Shown here in pieces: positions 20,897-31,461 of a stretch of 64,000 bases of DNA. Source of the stretch: Aphrocallistes beatrix (taxonomy: Eukaryota; Porifera; Hexactinellida; Sceptrulophora; Aphrocallistidae); NCBI GenBank assembly GCA_963281255.1, contig OY725498.1, positions 3,224,001-3,288,000 on the forward strand, given 5' to 3'. Made by a program: the position numbers and the translations under genes. How positions within the stretch are numbered: the first letter of the stretch is position 1; every line of letters starts with the position of its first letter. Below the pieces are notes generated by a model. That model had not been told where the DNA came from. It searched no databases and worked only from the letters and a program-made list of their open reading frames with translations.

Positions 20897-22430
20897 AGCG
20901 TGCTTCCTATATTATTATATTCGATCTATGATCCAATATAATAATAGAGTGCACAATACTAAATGAGTGCTGGTGTCCGGCCGACCGGCCGTAAGTGGTG
21001 CACAGTCCAGAGTTTAAAAGATATCGCACTGAAAATATGATGTAAAGATGCGGACATATATGTAGATGTGCACCTACTCATACGATTTTCAATATATGCT
21101 AAATCATCACCATTACGTAGCATTTTGTGATTTCATTCTTTTGCTTATTTCAAAAAACTAAAAGAGGAAGAAACTTGAGATTGGTAACACTGTGAAGTAT
21201 GCAGCCCTCTAAAACCTATTTCATTCCTAGATCCATCGGACATAGGACCTCTGAGCAATTTGCGGTTAAAATTCTCCCGCGTCATCATCGCCTAATTTTA
21301 CTGATAAATAAACGCCTATTAGGGCCCAAATTTTCATATTTTGAGATAAACAAATGTTCAAAAAAGTGTTCAATATAGATGTCTCAACAAAATTATCTTA
21401 ATTAATTATGCTTACGTCATCATGATGACACAGCAATAATGATGCATGGTTAATAGAAATAAAATGATAAGAAATAGAAATAAACATAAATTGTATAAAG
21501 TGTTCAGAATAGATGACTCTACATAATTATGCGAATTATTTATGCTGACGTCATCATGATGACACAGCCAAAATTTACATCCACAATTTTAATCCTATAA
21601 TCTTTAATTGATGTAAGAAAAGTCCTTCACAGACGGGCTAGAAATGTGCTTCCAAATTCCTTGGATGACATGCATATCCAAGGAATGTGGAAGTACACAT
21701 CTAGCCCGCCTATGATGTGCTTCTATGGGTTTTTATGTTTGAAGATATATTTTAAGATTTTGCTCAGAAAATTCCACTTTTACATTCGAACAATCAACAT
21801 CAAGTATCTTTAGCAATAATAAAATGAATTATTTGGCAAGTTTCAATGCATACTCATTATACCATTGAGACTAAAAAAACCCCCACAGAAGGGATGGAAG
21901 TGTGCTTCCATTTTGCATTTTGATGACGTATTCGTCACCTTAGGTGAGGGTGATGGTGTTATCATAATATTGTAGAATGTTTAAAGTTGAACATTTCATC
22001 CGTCATATGTTTACTTCTATCTATTTTCTAACTCGAGTTATCGAACTTTGAATATTTAATGAGATAATGACGAGATAAAAATTTTTTATTCGTCATTGTC
22101 ACCTTAGATATCGGCCCGATCAATTGGAGACTTTGATACTATATAGTAGACTCCATTGCCTACCTTCCATATCAATATCAAGTTTCTACTATTTATACTT
22201 TGGATAATATAGGAGAAATGGTAAAGTGACAAAATGCTGTGACATCATGCTGATTCAGCATAAATCAAAATCTTAAACCGAGGAGAATATTTCCATATCA
22301 CTTTGCACCTCCTGTAAAAATTTCAAGACGATATCTCTTAAACTCTGGTCAGGACACGAATTTCGGACGGCCGGAACATCCTCATTTTAGTACTGTGCAT
22401 CCTATACTAATACTATAGGAAGCACACTAA
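20897..22430. mobile_element. 1.5 kb element with inverted TGCTTCCTATA ends
   Basis: The left segment (AGCGTGCTTCCTATATTATTA through a GGCCGACCGGCC region) is mirrored at the right by CGGCCGGAACATCC through TATAGGAAGCACACTA, about 100 bases of imperfect inverted repeat. Inside are a duplicated CATCATGATGACACAGC word and a strong hairpin at about 21633-21710. No coding sequence is seen. Target-site duplication was not resolved. Confidence 0.6.
21633..21710. repeat. Hairpin inside the 1.5 kb element
   Basis: The arms read GCTAGAAATGTGCTTCCA / TGGAAGTACACATCTAGC and CCTTGGAT / ATCCAAGG around a loop of about 9 bases (near 21667-21675). Both halves include ATGTGCTTCC-type words that recur at 21715 and 21903. 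Confidence 0.75.
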
Positions 22431-22439
22431 AATGATTGA

Positions 22440-23590
22440 TTCATGGTAGCCATTAAATTTTCTGACACTGTAATATTAAAATCCCAAGAATAAGATCAAT
22501 TTATCGAATGCATGACGATCAGAATGACTAATGCGATATCCCACAAATACATAATTGTTTGTTCGTTACTTCGTATTTATCCAAAATAGGTTTCTATATT
22601 CAGTTCAGCACAAAAGCGCTCAGAGGGCGACTCATGCAGAGACGAAATGTTCACAGGCCTGGTAGCTCAAGCAAGCGAATCGCACTTGTCCCTCTAACCT
22701 CTTTAAATATCGATTCCAGATTTACACCAATGGCGCACTAAGAAAACTTTCTCATGATCGTTCTCTGCAACACCCAAAATGCTGACAAACTGATACAACA
22801 TTTAGTCCATGTAACGTATCTGGTGGAATAACTCAGTAATTATTAATTCTAGCAATTAACCATTTTAACCACATGAAGATTGGTGCACCTCTGAAATCCA
22901 TTTTCGAGACTAAATTCGTAAAACTGGCTGAATGGCAGGGGGCCAAAATTTCCAACTAGGATGTGATCTAGACAAAATTAGCTATTTATCCATAGTTATA
23001 TACGCTCTTGATGAATGTCACTTAATTTGCTTACACAATCGATGAATAATCCCTGGTCTATTGATAATTAATTAAATATTCCTCCTTTTCTTATTTGATT
23101 CCAGCCTAATTAGTATATATAAATATTTTTCTCTTCCGAACTAACATTAATTCTTGAGACAATGGAATAATTGTTAAATAATTGAGTATATAAAAAAGCA
23201 TGTCATTATAGAAATAATTTGGAGAATACTAATATGGAAATGACGCAAATTTTTATATAAACCCAATCATAGGCGCCAAGTTTTGGAAAACAGAATAAAA
23301 CCGGCAAGAGCGAGCGAAACGAGCGATGGTAAGGGGGTTAGGGGGGTTTGTCGCCCAGAAAATTTTATAAATCTTAGATGCCCCCCCCCCCCCAGGTACC
23401 CACACTTGGCGTCTATGAACCCAATTAGAACACTAATTCATGGATCAACAATAATCTACCATACAAAATAATCATGCTTCAGTTCCAAGAAGCTCAGTTC
23501 AATGTAACTTAATTATTTTGATCAATTTGTGGGAAATTATTATCACCATATCTTCGATTAACTTAGTGGAAAGCCCCACAGTTAGAAGCC
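22440..23590. other. No confident gene; poly-C tract near 23382
   Basis: No exon or transposase is recognised. A run of about 13 C begins near 23382, after a GC-rich patch (AAACGAGCGATGGTAAGGG). The rest is AT-rich. Confidence 0.4.
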
Positions 23591-23599
23591 AATAAGATT

Positions 23600-25163
23600 A
23601 AATTTTTGGGAGGCTGAGCATCACCAAGTCTCCATTACGCGGTGCCCATGACAAGTAGTACAATACGACGGCAAAGAGTTAACTGGGTGTGATTCTAAAC
23701 AAATGTACAAAATCATATTATGCTTCATGATTGTCTCCATAAAGCAATCTCCGTATGTTTACCAAAATCATTTATCAAATCATTCAAGAAGGAATAATTA
23801 ACTGTACACAAATGTTAAGAAAAGAACAATTTAATGTCAGAGCTGTAGTTAGTGACAACCATTCGACGAACGTTAGCGCTTACAAGCACCTCAAAGAGAT
23901 ATCCATGTTCATTACGTGATAATGCAATAACCAACCAATTCAACCCAGAGAAGCACATATACCTGATTTTTGATACAGTGCATTTTATAAAGAATATTCG
24001 AAACAACCTCTTAGTTACCAAATGTTTCCAAATACTAGGACTAGCAACTTTTCTTATGGATGTGGCTATTAATAAAATATTACTTCTGGATCTATTCATT
24101 GGTCCTTGGATCTTTCATCGTGTTTACGAGAAAGATTTAGCTCTTGAATGTCATGTGAGAAAGGCCCCTAAAATATCATATCAAGCCGTGCACTCAGGAA
24201 ATAAGAAACAATCTGTCCCCCTTGTTCTGTCTACATTCGATTTGACAACAATTACGGCTATCCACCAATATTTTCCAGAAGATAAAACAACTCATTTCTA
24301 AACTTAATCTATAATTGGTGGTTAATAGTAAATGCGAAAGAACGGTTAACCCACCCAAATATTGTTGGAAATGCAATAATCGCAGGTGATGGAAAGATTG
24401 AATCTTTTAAGATGTTTGCGAACTGGTTAAGTGAGTGGAGAGAGTCAAAGAAGCTTGGTCTCTCTAAACAAACGTTTGATGCCCTCAAAAGTACAAATCG
24501 AACTATAGCAGATTTATGTTCTGAAATAATACATGAAGAATACAACTACATTTTCACCGGAAGCTTACAAACTGAACCCCTTGAACGAAAGAAGATTCTC
24601 CCAATATAGGCAGTTGTCTGGGGTAGACTTTTGGTTAGTCTGAAGGAAGTATACCGTTCTGAGCCTATATTAAAATTAAAAACATTTCTAACTAAAAATA
24701 TCGAACTCACACCAATCATTTCCTCCATTATAGATTAAGAATCCATAATTCTAGAATATTTCGTACAATCACATATTATTTTGAAAACTTCGACCACATA
24801 TCTATCTCTCAAGACGCTGTCGATGTGATCACATTCGTTTCAGGATATATCTCTCGTTCTATACTGAAGGGTATTGATTTTGAAACATGCAGAATAGCAT
24901 TCAATAATGATCCTGTATCCAGGGCATACCTCGGTAATTATAACAAAGGCGGAGTCAAATTACTAACTTCTTCACTGAACAGCTACACACAATGTGCGTT
25001 CTCATTACTCGATCATCTGGAAGAAAGGATTCTTGAAGTAGACGTTCCCACAAACGTATTGGCACAGAGTATTCTGAATCACTTATCATCAGAGTGGAAT
25101 GATTCGATTGTGTGTCATGATCACTCAAAGGTCGGGTGTCAGAAAGTCAACTCTATTATATAA
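23600..25163 (+). pseudogene. P-element-like (THAP-type) transposase remnant, C-terminal two thirds
   Basis: The order of motifs follows P-like transposases. ILCFMIVSIKQSPYVYQ comes near 23710, then FNVRAVVSDNHSTNVSAY (catalytic Asp region), then NPEKHIYLIFDTVHFIKNIRNN. LSEWRESKKLGLSKQTFDAL and RTIADLCSEIIHE follow, then a region near 24825 with FVSGYISRSILKGI. Stops and frameshifts occur near 23919, 24300, 24609 and 24737. The THAP zinc finger is absent on the 5' side. The enzyme would be a GTP-dependent cut-and-paste transposase, but this copy is dead. A separate copy lies on the minus strand at 28540-30041. Confidence 0.75.
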
Positions 25164-25294
25164 AATTGTTGCATGAAGAATTTAGATAGGGAAGTAGCTG
25201 AGACTAGGAGAAGGGATCAAGTCAGAGAATTTAAAAAAATAAAATGGCAGATAAATAAGAGAAATTACTAAAGATATCATGTATAATTACTTAC

Positions 25295-25336
25295 AAGTAA
25301 TATTATCAATGTTGCAAACGTTAATTTGAACACCAT
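25295..25336 (-). CDS. Ig-gene exon 1 (signal peptide start)
   Basis: An ATG at 25336 begins MVFKLTFATLIILL, a short basic start followed by a hydrophobic run, ending exactly at a consensus donor (TTACTT|gtaagt). The exon ends in phase 0, which fits the exon at 18619-18534. It looks like the secretion signal of an extracellular or receptor protein. The link over about 6.7 kb rests on phase and order only. The 5' untranslated part is not defined. Confidence 0.55.
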
Positions 25337-25858
25337 GTAATATCAAAATAAAATATTATGGATGTTTATGATAAAAATATTCAAAAATTAATGTAAAACG
25401 AGTATGATGGGAAATGCTGAATCATCTACTAGATGGGTGTAATTAATTCACAATTGATGTAGAACTTAGCAGCATCAGCTTGCGGCTAAATTTTATCACC
25501 TAGTACAGTCTATATCAGCGATATGTAAAGGTGCTAAGTCATCATTATATAGCGCCACAGATTACCCAGAAATGTGACAATTTCAAAAGTGGTTCCAATG
25601 GACTTGCAATGATTGATTACTCCATATATGATCCAATAAACGACAATGGGAGCATAATTTAGCTTAGAATGAGATTTACAAACTGGCATTCTTATTTGAA
25701 GGCCTAGTCAGGGCATATATAGCCGTATATTTAGTAATCAATGATTGACATAATTAACCAGTATTTTAAGCATTAAAGATGAAAATTTACAATTACAATT
25801 TATTATTCATTATTTATCAAAAAGACAAAGCCGTATGGTAAATACATGTTAAATTCAT

Positions 25859-26025
25859 TGCCAGCCTGGTATCGTCCAAGGAGCCAAGGTGCTCGCAGTG
25901 TGATTCGATTTTGGTGTTGGGTTGCCATAACCTCTGTAATTACAAGATAAGCCCCTGTTTGGGTGCCATGTATCTTTTATCACCTTCAAAAAAGTGCCTG
26001 ACTGGAAAATCCTAAATAAACCCAC
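25859..26025 (-). mobile_element. Partial copy of the 51.6 kb hAT MITE
   Basis: CCAGCCTGGTATCGTCC, TGTGATTCGATTTTGGTGTTG and AAAAAGTGCCTGACTGG match, in reverse orientation, the MITE at 51591-51796. The end nearest 25859 is truncated. Confidence 0.8.
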
Positions 26026-26220
26026 GGGCGCCAGGGGTAAACATTGATTAATGATATGGGATATAACATCTCGAAAAACGTCTGTCCTACTGATATAATC
26101 GAAATCGCACGAAAAATCGCCAAATTTGTAAATTAGTAATTCTTGATGCTTATTGGTGAAGTTATAACAGAGTGATGAGTCATCATTTTTTGATGATAGT
26201 TACATCATATGTGAGATATA
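26026..26220 (+). repeat. CRE/AP-1 dispersed repeat, partial copy 5
   Basis: It contains the block CATTGATTAATGATATGGGAT through TGATGATAGTTACATCATATG and breaks off where copy 6 begins. Confidence 0.75.
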
Positions 26221-26226
26221 ATATAC

Positions 26227-26741
26227 ACAAGCGCGCTTCGCTTGCTTAGCTGCGCGGCTGGCGGACACAAAGTGTCCGCCGGAGGCGCCCTTTGGGCTCC
26301 TGGGGTCACATTGATTAATTATAAGGGAAATAACATCTCTAAACACGTCTGTCTTACTGTTATTATTGATATCGCAAGAAAAATCACCAAATTTATCAAT
26401 TTTTAAAATTTAGATGAGTAATGATGACGTTATAACAAAGTGATGAGTCACCATTTTTTGATGATAGTTGCATCATATGTGAAGTATGTTAGCATAAAGA
26501 TTCAATTAAAATTTCAGGCTTCTCCTATATTGGCTGAGTTATGCTCGAATAACTGTATTGCTTAACTTTTAAAAATGTATCAATGACGACATAATTCCAT
26601 GATGAGTCGACATTTTGCTCTGAACTCAGAACTTACTGGAGCCATAGCCAAAAGACTCCCACATGCCGAAAATTAGCTTTCTATGACAGGCAGTTTCTTC
26701 AATCAATTCGTTACAGATATATATACGTATATATATATATA
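26227..26741 (+). repeat. CRE/AP-1 dispersed repeat, copy 6
   Basis: It starts ACAAGCGCGCTTCGCTTGC and carries the hairpin GGCGGACACAAAGTGTCCGCC in one piece. Its CRE sites have decayed to TGACGTTA and TGACGACA. The TA run at its end is where the Tigger-type MITE at 26742 inserted. Confidence 0.85.
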
Positions 26742-26916
26742 CAGTCGACTCCGCTTAATAGGGTCACATCGGTCAGAGGACTTTTTGACCCGAATAATCC
26801 GAAAATATCTTGTATTAGCTTCTATGTGTGAAAGCTATTCCGGTCCTTCCAAAAGTGAAAAGTGAATTAAGCGGCTGACCCGATTAAACATTGACCCTAT
26901 TAAGTGGAGTCAACTG
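26742..26916. mobile_element. Tigger-type MITE, copy 1
   Basis: Its termini CAGTCGACTCCGCTTAATAG / CTATTAAGTGGAGTCAACTG are flanked by TA. The internal AAGCTATTCCGGTCCTTCC block is shared with the four other copies in the window. Non-autonomous pogo/Tigger family. Confidence 0.9.
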
Positions 26917-27054
26917 TATATTGTTACTATTAAAAATCGATTAATGTTTATATATAGATATCCAGTAGAACTCGGATAAGACGTACCCTCCGCGAAGCGG
27001 GAAAAAGTACGTATTATCCGTAAGTACGTACTAACCGAGTTGATAATACATAGG

Positions 27055-27140
27055 AATCTATATCCTTACTAATAAAACTTGATTAATGTGTGTATTTATC
27101 CTTACTATCAAAACTCGATTAATGTGCATATATGTTTATA
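27055..27140. repeat. Tandem TATCCTTACTATYAAAACTCGATTAATG termini
   Basis: Two adjacent copies of the A/T-rich terminus of the dispersed repeat occur without the body. Confidence 0.7.
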
Positions 27141-27196
27141 TATATATGTTACAGGGTATCTGAAAATCAGGGTAATTGTAATTACCCTGATTTTTA

Positions 27197-27408
27197 CACA
27201 CTCGATTTACTCATTTTATAGATTTTCAACTCAATTACTCTATTTTAAAGCTAAAATATTTCAACCCGTGACACCTAGTGCCACTAACGCCATCATATAT
27301 AGTGGCATCAATTTATGGTATGTGGCACAAAGAAGTAAATGTTCAAATATTTATGTTGGAAATAGAGTAATTGAGTTGAAAGATTATACAATGAGTAAAT
27401 CGAGTGTG
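27197..27408. mobile_element. MITE with CACACTCGATTTACTCAT ends
   Basis: Inverted arms of about 50 bases run inward from CACACTCGATTTACTCAT and ATGAGTAAATCGAGTGTG. TA lies on both sides (27195-27196, 27409-27410). There is no coding content. Immediately upstream is the palindrome CAGGGTAATTGTAATTACCCTG (27168-27189). Confidence 0.85.
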
Positions 27409-27597
27409 TAGAATATGAATTTTAAGCCAAATTTAGTCAAACTGTTACTGATTTATTAATATTGACTCCCAAAATAGATACGATTTATACAATTTGTATG
27501 GGCATTATTGGGGTGTACGAATACTTTTGGTAGGGCAGTGTACATATATACACATTAATCGAGTTTTAATAGTATGGATGATATTTATTTATATATA

Positions 27598-27785
27598 CAG
27601 TCGACTCCGCTTAATAGAGTCACTGTTTAATCGGGTCAACTGCTTAATCGAGCCACTTTTGGCAGGACCGGAATAGCTCTCACACATAGAAGCTAATACA
27701 AACTATTTTCGGTTAATAGGGTTCTCCGCTTATTCGGGTCAAAAAGTCCTCCAAAAGATGTGACCCTATTAAGCGGAGTCGACTG
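27598..27785. mobile_element. Tigger-type MITE, copy 2
   Basis: CAGTCGACTCCGCTTAATAG / GTGACCCTATTAAGCGGAGTCGACTG-type ends with TA flanks. 188 bases. Confidence 0.9.
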
Positions 27786-27976
27786 TATATATATATATAT
27801 TTCTGTAACGAAGTGATTGAAGAAACTGAAAGGTGCAGAAAGCTGATTTTTGGCATGTGGAAGTCTTTTGGCTATGCCTTTCCAAGTACTGAGTTCAGAC
27901 GAAAATGTCGACTCATCATGGAATTATGATGTTATCGTCACCTTTTTTATAATTCGAAATTTCAGTTTTTATAACA
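27786..27976 (-). repeat. CRE/AP-1 dispersed repeat, copy 7 (partial)
   Basis: Reverse orientation: CTGTAACGAAGTGATTGAAG, then GAAAATGTCGACTCATCATGG. It is truncated before the GC-rich end and abuts copy 8 head to head. Confidence 0.8.
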
Positions 27977-28433
27977 CACAAGCGCGGTTCGCTTGCTAGC
28001 GCTGGGCGGCTGGCGGACTTTGGGCGCCGGTGGTCACCATTGATTAATTATAAGGGAAATAACATCTCTAAATACGTGTGTCCTACTCTTATAATCGATA
28101 TTGCACGAAAAATCACCAAATTTATCAATTATTAAAATTTAGATGAGTAATGATGACGTTATAACAAAGTGATGATTCATCATTATTTGATGATAGTTGC
28201 ATCATATGTGAAGTATGTTAGTATATAGATTCTATTAAATTTCAGCCTTCTAGTATCTCCTATATTGGCCGAGTTATGCTCGAATAACTGTATTGCTTAA
28301 CTTTTTAAAATGTGACAATGACGTCATAATTCCATGATGAGTCAACGCTTAAGTTCTCTGTGCCTGGCAGTTTCTTCGTCTAATTCTAGATATACATATA
28401 TATACGCATTAATCGAGTTTTTATAGTTAGGAT
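27977..28433 (+). repeat. CRE/AP-1 dispersed repeat, copy 8
   Basis: A nearly complete copy ending TTAATCGAGTTTTTATAGTTAGGAT. The first CRE is TGACGTTA (mutated) and the second TGACGTCA. Confidence 0.85.
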
Positions 28434-28539
28434 AATTAAATATTTCAATATTTATAAATAAAATGATGCAAAATATTGTAACAATACAAAAATATGTGTC
28501 ATAAATGATAATTAAAAGAAATAGTTTTGTGATCGGAAG

Positions 28540-30041
28540 GATAACAAGATTTAGATTTCAAACGTGGAGCAAGTTTAGCAAAGCTAACTCGTTCAGAATT
28601 ATATAGCATACGAACATCACGAAATGGCTCCGCGCATTGGTTCTTATAGACTAGATATTATAATAGCGAAAACAGTCTTGGTAGGATTATAGGGTTCGAG
28701 ATTAGAAGCATACAATCTTTCTCCTTTGTAAGAAATGTCTGATTTCAAGTGAATTTCATCCATTTGCATAATGACATGCCTTTGTTCTATAGTAAACGGT
28801 TGCGTAGCTTAAGGAATGTGAAGAACTCGTTTCAAGACCTAAAGTTGAATATAACTTTTGTAATGTATTGGAATAAGGAAGATATATGCAAGACATGCTC
28901 TGAAGATAATGATATGATCCTGGAGAAATAAGATGTGCTTATGAGAAATAAAATCTGCGTCAGTACGTTATACTTTGCCTGTTTTTCGGGATAAGAGTGT
29001 TCTGATGCTGGCAAAGGATAAATTGGAGTATAGAAACCTCAGGGCAAGGGATCAATTCATCGTTAGATTTAGAATCGTACATATTATCAATAACCTGTTG
29101 GATATGACTTTCAGCAGATGTGATATGAGATGCATTATCAGAATTAGTTGGAATATGCTCCGATGTAGTGTATACTGATGATGGAGTAGAAATACAGTCG
29201 ACGCGTTTAATAGGGTCACATCGGTCAGAGGACATTTCGCCCCGATTAAGCGGAACCCTATTAACCGAAAATATTTTTGTATTAGCTTCTATGTGTGAGG
29301 GCTATTTCGGTCCTGCCAAAAGTGACGCGATTAAGCCGTGACCCGATTAAAAGTTTATCCTATTAAGCGGAGTCGACTGTGTCGTCTAAAAGTTCGCGAA
29401 TATCACAAAGAGTTACATGTGGAACTGGAAAATATTCACCCTTATGATTTGATTTTATAGATATGTCAAATTCTGCAAATATGTACATATTCACTTCAAC
29501 CCTACAATTATCGATACGAGGAAGCATAAAAATTAATGTATGTTGACACCATGTTGACCATTTATTATAAACTGATAGAAAGGGTAACTTAGCTCGTAGA
29601 TCATGGAAACTCAGAATCTTGAACTTCTCTTGCTCTTCTACTCCTGACTCTAAAATTAGTGAAGCACCTTGATTGAGAAGTTTGTCATCTTTGTGCTCTA
29701 GAGAGAGACGGCTACGTTTGGTGGTGGAGTGGGGAGCTGAATAGCATGAAGGACATCCTGGTAGTATAGTCGGTACTGTTCCATTTTCAGCTTAGACGGC
29801 TACGTGGCATTTATCGATAACTTCCGTCTCCATTTGGTACTCGGTGTGTGGTTTCGATTTCACTTTCTAAAGTGTTTGGAGCATCGAACACAACTTTTTG
29901 ATCGTCTATATCCTCTCAGTGTAGGGCTCGTATCTAGGCATGTCTCAATTCATCCGATTTCTGAGGCATCGTGAACACAGGTATTCTGTCAATTTGATGA
30001 TAGTTACTTGTACAACCTGGTGCAGAACATGTATTGGGCAT
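28540..30041 (-). pseudogene. P-element-like THAP transposase remnant, N-terminal half
   Basis: The minus strand from ATG at 30041 reads MPNTCSAPGCTSNYHQIDRI, then PVFTMPQKSDELRHAW-like sequence and, after a frameshift, VRCSKHF. This is the C2CH zinc-coordinating THAP domain with its Cys pair, and Cys-x2-His in another frame. A Lys/Glu-rich linker and an open block (LSFHDLRAKLPFLSVYNKWS) follow down to a Tigger-type MITE at 29195-29379. Beyond it are a Ser/Asn-rich linker, VIMQMDEIHLKSDISYKG (first catalytic Asp), PYNPTKTVFAIIISSL and SERVSFAKLAPRLKSKSCYP. Stops and shifts make it non-functional. Confidence 0.75.
29195..29379. mobile_element. Tigger-type MITE, copy 3
   Basis: Inserted in the P-like transposase remnant. 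CAGTCGACGCGTTTAATAGG / AAGCGGAGTCGACTG ends; TA on the left, TG on the right. Confidence 0.9.
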
Positions 30042-30254
30042 GATTGTAGTGGTTTAAAGATAGCAAACAAGACATTAAACGATATATATATATATGTTTA
30101 CTAATGAATTTAAAACTTTGAGCTATTAATAATTTCATCAATAAATGCATCCCTGATAAGGAATTATCAAGCTTTATGGTTTACATTTACTTTTATATAT
30201 CAAACACAACTTGTTGATGATATTTCGAAAGGAATTCGTTACGATCGGAAAACC

Positions 30255-30564
30255 CAGTGCTGTCCAACAGGCGGCCCACGTTGCCTGCTTCAATCTCCCC
30301 CTTTTTTACCCACTTTTAGACAAATTCAAATTTTTCCACATCATGCATCTCGTTTTCTTGTTGGTAGGGACATAGGGACATAGGGCTGATAGACCATGGT
30401 CCTACCAATTCTTTTCAATAGATATTAGCTTCTATTGTTCACGATACAAATTGTCCAAAATGCTCTATCCATACCCATCCCGAGTGCACGCCCCTGTATT
30501 GCGGCCCGCCACTAAATGGTATGAAGCAGTTGCGGCCCGAACTAAATATAGTTGGACAGCCCTG
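30255..30564. mobile_element. hAT MITE (GCTGTCCAAC ends), copy A
   Basis: Its termini CAGTGCTGTCCAACAGGCGG / GTTGGACAGCCCTG match the copy at 49098-49410 over their whole length (shared TAGGGACATAGGGACATAGG). The flanking 8-mers GGAAAACC and GACTAACC match poorly, consistent with age. Confidence 0.85.
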
Positions 30565-30819
30565 GACTAACCCATCCCTTGTCCAAAATTCACAAGTTAC
30601 TGTTAGGCCATATGTATAGTAGGCTAGGGTACAAAGTAAATTTGGAGACAAAACGAGGTACTAAATATAGAATCTACGAGATCTTCAAGAGAAATGTGGT
30701 TTACTAACTTGAATTGCTTGAAATACCTCGTTCTGATCAATATGATAATAACAAAATATCAAAACAGTTACACTGCGTGCCTTACTACAAAATAAGATTT
30801 TTAAAATATAGCCTGAGCA

Positions 30820-30929
30820 TTGCTCAAATAGCTCTCAAACATAGAAGCCAATATAAAATATAATCGGTCAATAGGGTTCTCCACTCAATCGGCTCTGACC
30901 AATGTGACTATATTAAGCGGAGTCGACTG
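30820..30929. mobile_element. Tigger-type MITE, copy 4 (5' truncated)
   Basis: Only the half from AATAGCTCTCAAACATAG to ATTAAGCGGAGTCGACTG is present, followed by TA. Confidence 0.85.
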
Positions 30930-31461
30930 TATATGTCATTTTACTGGTCATAATATAATGTTATAAAATTCAACAGCATAAAAAATTCATATACGTGCTG
31001 AATTGAAATCATGTATGCATTTTAGGAAGTTGATTTCAAATTGGACATGATGTAAATCTTTCACTTTATTCTTCATCCAAAATTTTGTAAAATAGAATGC
31101 GAGTTCTCGACTGTTTGCTAGGAATATTGTCCAAACAGTTTTCTTGTCAAATACGTGGCTGAGAATGATGTGAATTTTAGGGGTGATTTTGAAATTATAA
31201 CCAACAACACATTTCGTTAGTTGATATATATGTTTGTGATAATCTTCTGATAGTATAACTCCAAAAAGCTGTCATAAACTTCTATTAAATCATAGAGACA
31301 CAAACAACAGTCTAAAAGATTAACATCTCTAATCTTCATCAAATTCTTCAGTATTTTATTACATTCATCTCCAGGAGAAGAAAATATAATATTTAAAGTC
31401 TTCGCATTCATCAGCCAGTACAAGATAAAATGCATAGTTCGAATCACGGAGACCTATACTA

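Noticed and set aside
22559-22741. Open frame containing SSSKRIALVPLTSLN
   Set aside because: GGTAGCTCAAGCAAGCGAATCGC resembles the GC-rich end of the dispersed repeat, so the frame is probably repeat-derived. No independent support.
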